Origin: Prevotellaceae bacterium
GTDB lineage: Bacteria > Bacteroidota > Bacteroidia > Bacteroidales > UBA932
Direction: 5' to 3'
Length of the DNA stretch: 7,413 nt
Assembly (NCBI GenBank): GCA_031264875.1
Contig: JAISDK010000035.1
Coordinates: forward strand, 1 to 7,413
Of the stretch, positions 6,992 to 7,413 are shown one piece after another. Positions within the stretch are counted from its first letter, which is position 1. Each line of letters opens with the position of its first letter. A program made the position numbers and the translations under genes. The notes below the pieces were generated by a model. The model saw only the letters and a program-made list of their open reading frames with translations. It did not search any database and was not told where the DNA came from.

Positions 6992-7013
6992 CCCAGTCGC
7001 TTTAGCGACTGGG
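6992..7013. repeat. Hairpin CCCAGTCGC-TTTA-GCGACTGGG
   Basis: A perfect 9-bp stem closes a TTTA tetraloop. The central GCTTTAGC is the same as in the hairpin at 318-337, while the outer stem differs. GGGGAGATAGG follows on the plus strand, so there is no T run and a terminator role is not supported. Confidence 0.75.
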
Positions 7014-7033
7014 GGAGATAGGATACGGCGAAG

Positions 7034-7073
7034 TGCGTAACATGGGTTATATGTTATTTACTGATGTTACGCA
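7034..7073. repeat. Inverted repeat TGCGTAACAT / ATGTTACGCA
   Basis: Perfect 10-bp arms (7034-7043 and 7064-7073) enclose 20 bp of A/T-rich sequence. TACTTTTTG follows on the plus strand, so a weak plus-strand terminator is conceivable, but no gene lies upstream on that strand. Confidence 0.6.
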
Positions 7074-7099
7074 GTACTTTTTGTGGGATATCATTATAT

Positions 7100-7182
7100 G
7101 CTTGAAAAGCCGGTTTTTCATAACCGCGGGTCATCGACCCGTGGTAGGGGCGGGGCTTGCCCCCGCCCTTTGCCCCCGCCCT
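7100..7182 (-). repeat. GC-rich composite repeat, copy B (inverted, two G-rich units)
   Basis: On the minus strand this copy has two G-rich units (7182-7158), the C-rich complement, TACC, the GGGTCGATGACCC palindrome and the tail ending GGCTTTTCAAGC. It lacks the CGACGCTCAACGTCG head of copies A and C. It lies head to head with copy C, 74 bp away, and the two form an inverted repeat with arms of about 83 bp and only scattered differences. Confidence 0.85.
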
Positions 7183-7221
7183 GAAACGTAAGTTCGACGC
7201 AGTCAAAGGCAGGACTGTTAT

Positions 7222-7340
7222 CGACGCTCAACGTCGGATAGCAAGGGCGGGGGCAAAGGGCGGGGGGCAAAGGGCGGGGGCAAGCCCCGCCCCAACCGCG
7301 GGTCGATGACCCGCTGTCATGAAAATCCGGTTTTTTAAGC
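7222..7340 (+). repeat. GC-rich composite repeat, copy C (three G-rich units)
   Basis: This copy is in the same orientation as copy A, about 7.2 kb away on the other side of the operon. It carries the head CGACGCTCAACGTCGGATAG, three G-rich units of 13, 14 and 13 bp (7243-7282), the C-rich complement, the GGGTCGATGACCC palindrome and the T-rich tail ending in AAGC. Its right part pairs with copy B. Confidence 0.85.
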
Positions 7341-7373
7341 CACATGATGACATTTCACAAAAGTACCTTCGCT

Positions 7374-7397
7374 CGGCGTAGTCTCCAGACTACGTCG
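7374..7397. repeat. Relative of the 473-506 palindrome
   Basis: CGGCGTAGTCT and AGACTACGTCG flank CC, with one mismatched pair. The core GCGTAGTCT/AGACTACG is shared with 473-506. This copy has shorter arms and lies close to the right edge of the window. Confidence 0.75.
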
Positions 7398-7413
7398 TGT
7401 TAAAAGCAAGGCT

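Larger units (their letters stand above)
6582..7413. other. Right flank: non-coding, repeat-bearing
   Basis: Nothing upstream of the nqr promoter looks like a gene. From left to right there is A/T-rich sequence (6582-6739) with small inverted repeats, the nested palindrome cluster, the hairpins at 6992-7013 and 7034-7073, the head-to-head GC-rich copies B and C, and the palindrome at 7374-7397. The minus-strand frame at 7118-7345 only reads through the GC-rich repeats. No tRNA or rRNA sequence was recognised. Confidence 0.75.

Noticed and set aside
6740..7340. CRISPR array
   Set aside because: The repeats are palindromes in inverted pairs of several different families, with no regular repeat-spacer alternation and no cas genes.
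7118..7345. 75-codon minus-strand reading frame
   Set aside because: It reads entirely through the head-to-head GC-rich repeats; the Pro/Gly/Arg-rich product is what G/C runs give in any frame. No start signal or family resemblance.

Overview
The window carries one complete operon, nqrABCDEF, on the minus strand (6523 down to 693). It encodes all six subunits of the Na+-translocating NADH:quinone oxidoreductase (Na+-NQR), a respiratory sodium pump. Everything outside the operon (1-692 and 6524-7413) appears to be non-coding and is unusually dense in short palindromes and inverted-repeat pairs. The organism is most likely a member of the Bacteroidota, probably Bacteroidales-like. This rests on a typical Bacteroidota promoter upstream of nqrA (TTTG, 18 bp, TATCTTTG), on A/T-rich leaders mostly without a Shine-Dalgarno sequence, and on the character of the Nqr proteins. 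Genus or species cannot be read from the sequence.

The operon runs right to left: promoter 6581-6552, nqrA 6523-5174, nqrB 5132-3990, nqrC 3977-3252, nqrD 3248-2598, nqrE 2581-1955, nqrF 1940-693. Gaps between genes are 41, 12, 3, 16 and 14 bp, so one transcript is likely. NqrF takes electrons from NADH through FAD and a 2Fe-2S cluster. The cysteines of NqrD and NqrE carry the intramembrane iron-sulfur centre. NqrC and NqrB carry threonine-linked FMN, and NqrB forms most of the sodium and quinone path. NqrA is the peripheral subunit. All the cofactor motifs I could look for are present, so the pump should be functional. The ApbE flavin transferase needed to attach FMN is not in the window.

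The left flank (1-692) holds one copy of a GC-rich composite repeat (1-121), a small hairpin (166-185), an inverted pair of palindromes bounded by an 8-bp direct repeat (304-427), and a perfect 16-bp-arm palindrome (473-506). The right flank (6524-7413) holds the nqr promoter and leader, a nested palindrome cluster (6740-6899), two further hairpins, two more copies of the GC-rich composite repeat arranged head to head (7100-7340), and a relative of the 473-506 palindrome at 7374-7397.

The operon itself is ordinary housekeeping. What deserves attention is the repeats: several independent families show a REPIN-like layout (two inverted palindromic units), and one family has a G-rich tandem repeat present in 4, 3 and 2 units in its three copies. 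I see no evidence of a new protein system, defence locus, CRISPR array, insertion-sequence transposase or RNA gene.
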